The notes under the pieces were generated by a model. The model saw nothing but the letters and a program-made list of their open reading frames with translations. It did not search any database and had not been told where the DNA came from. The position numbers and the translations under genes were made by a program. From Verrucomicrobiaceae bacterium UBA1938 (lineage in GTDB: Bacteria; Verrucomicrobiota; Verrucomicrobiia; Verrucomicrobiales; Verrucomicrobiaceae), in contig DDFC01000033.1 of the NCBI GenBank assembly GCA_002336895.1, forward strand, positions 1-14,932: a stretch of DNA of 14,932 nucleotides, read 5' to 3'. Of this stretch, positions 14,267 to 14,932 are shown piece after piece (the first letter of the stretch is position 1; each line of letters opens with the position of its first letter).

Positions 14267-14932
14267 CTACTTCTTCATCTCCGCCTTCAGCGCGGCTTTA
14301 TCCGCAGCCATCTGGGCGAGGGCTTCGGCCTGTCTTGCCTTCTGCTTGGCTTCGTATTCGGCGATGGCTTTGGCGCGGGCTTCGGCGCGGCGGGCTTTGG
14401 CTTCTTCCTCGGCCTGGGTGGATTTGGCGCGTTCGGCGTCCTGCTGAGCCTTGATGGCGGCGGCTTCGGCGGCGCGCTGTTCCTTCTCCAAACGGATGGC
14501 TTCCTTCTCGGCCTGCTGCTTGGCCTTCAGCTCGGCAGCGGCGGCGCGGAGGGCTTCTTTTTCGGCCTCGGCCTGGGCTTTGATGGCGGCCTTTTCAGCC
14601 TCGGCCTGTTCTTTGGCCAGACGTGCAGCTTCCTTGGCGGCTTCTTTCTCAGCCAGGGCCTGGGCCTTGGCGGCGGCTTTTTCAGCATCGGCCTGCTCTT
14701 TGGCCAGACGTGCGGCTTCCTTGGCGGCAGCCTTCTCGGCATCGGCCTGTTCTTTGGCGAGACGGGCGGCTTCCTTGGCTTCGGCGGCGGCAGCTTTCTC
14801 GGCCTCCTTCTGGGCCAGGAGAGCGGCCTTGGCCTCGGCAGCAGCCAGCATGGCGGCCAGCTTCTCAGCCTCGGCTTTCTCCTTGGCAGCGGCTTTCTCG
14901 GCGGCCTCCTGCTCCTTGGCGATGCGGGCGGC
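14267..14932 (-). CDS. Ala/Lys/Glu-rich coiled-coil protein, C-terminal part (runs off right edge)
   Basis: The frame is open from a TAG at 14269-14267 to the right edge (about 221 residues visible). The ATG at 14851 is internal, because the same repetitive coding continues beyond it (AARIAKEQEAAEKAAAKEK). Almost every residue is Ala, Lys, Glu, Arg, Gln or Leu, which predicts one continuous helix or coiled coil like the central helical domain of TolA and related stalk proteins. An 18-residue unit KEAARLAKEQADAEKAAA occurs twice in tandem (nucleotides 14723-14776 and 14669-14722) and again, slightly changed, at 14582-14635, with 11-residue spacers KAQALAEKEAA and KAQAEAEKEAL. It ends in KAALKAEMKK. 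The N-terminus, where any membrane anchor or enzyme domain would be, is outside the window, so no function can be assigned. Confidence 0.85.
   Translation of the reverse strand, partial: AARIAKEQEAAEKAAAKEKAEAEKLAAMLAAAEAKAALLAQKEAEKAAAAEAKEAARLAKEQADAEKAAAKEAARLAKEQADAEKAAAKAQALAEKEAAKEAARLAKEQAEAEKAAIKAQAEAEKEALRAAAAELKAKQQAEKEAIRLEKEQRAAEAAAIKAQQDAERAKSTQAEEEAKARRAEARAKAIAEYEAKQKARQAEALAQMAADKAALKAEMKK

Overview
The window is GC-rich, densely coding bacterial DNA, except for the first ~300 bases, which are visibly AT-richer. Three things suggest a verrucomicrobial (Verrucomicrobiaceae/Prosthecobacter-like) genome: a giant secreted protein built from PA14, LamG, PKD, Ig-like, beta-propeller and cytochrome c modules; a short topoisomerase IV A subunit of the Bacteroidetes/Verrucomicrobia type; and a lack of clear Shine-Dalgarno sequences. 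This assignment is an inference from style. There is no rRNA or other taxonomic marker.

Layout. Positions 1-233 hold an open reading frame on the minus strand that runs off the left edge. Positions 234-537 are non-coding and carry an 8-bp tandem repeat. Positions 538-8445 (minus) encode one secreted protein of about 2635 residues. It joins an AA5 copper-radical oxidase (galactose/glyoxal oxidase-like, with all copper ligands and the Tyr-Cys pair present) to a YVTN-type propeller and a di-haem cytochrome c peroxidase/MauG-like domain, with carbohydrate-binding and Ig-like spacers between and after them. About 195 bp further on, divergently transcribed, is a topoisomerase IV subunit A gene (8641-10671, plus).

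Positions 10684-12031 are a repeat island. Three related 190-225 bp elements, each with ~48 bp terminal inverted repeats and all in the same orientation, surround an intact REP-associated tyrosine (Y1/HUH) transposase gene at 11226-11783. This is a REP/RAYT-type arrangement.

From 12065 to the right edge every gene lies on the minus strand. In transcription order they are: a partial Ala/Lys/Glu-rich coiled-coil protein entering from the right edge; a 95-residue two-helix membrane protein that resembles the membrane anchor of Mrr-type restriction endonucleases but has no nuclease domain; a five-helix membrane protein with a four-cysteine zinc ribbon; a histidine phosphatase; and a doubtful 75-codon ORF overlapping the phosphatase stop.

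The most interesting hypothesis is functional coupling inside the giant protein. The oxidase would make H2O2 and the fused haem domain could consume it, or could use it to oxidise the copper-radical site to its active state, as external peroxidases are known to do for galactose oxidase. The RAYT with its three long repeat elements is the second notable system. No tRNA, rRNA, CRISPR array or prophage was seen.
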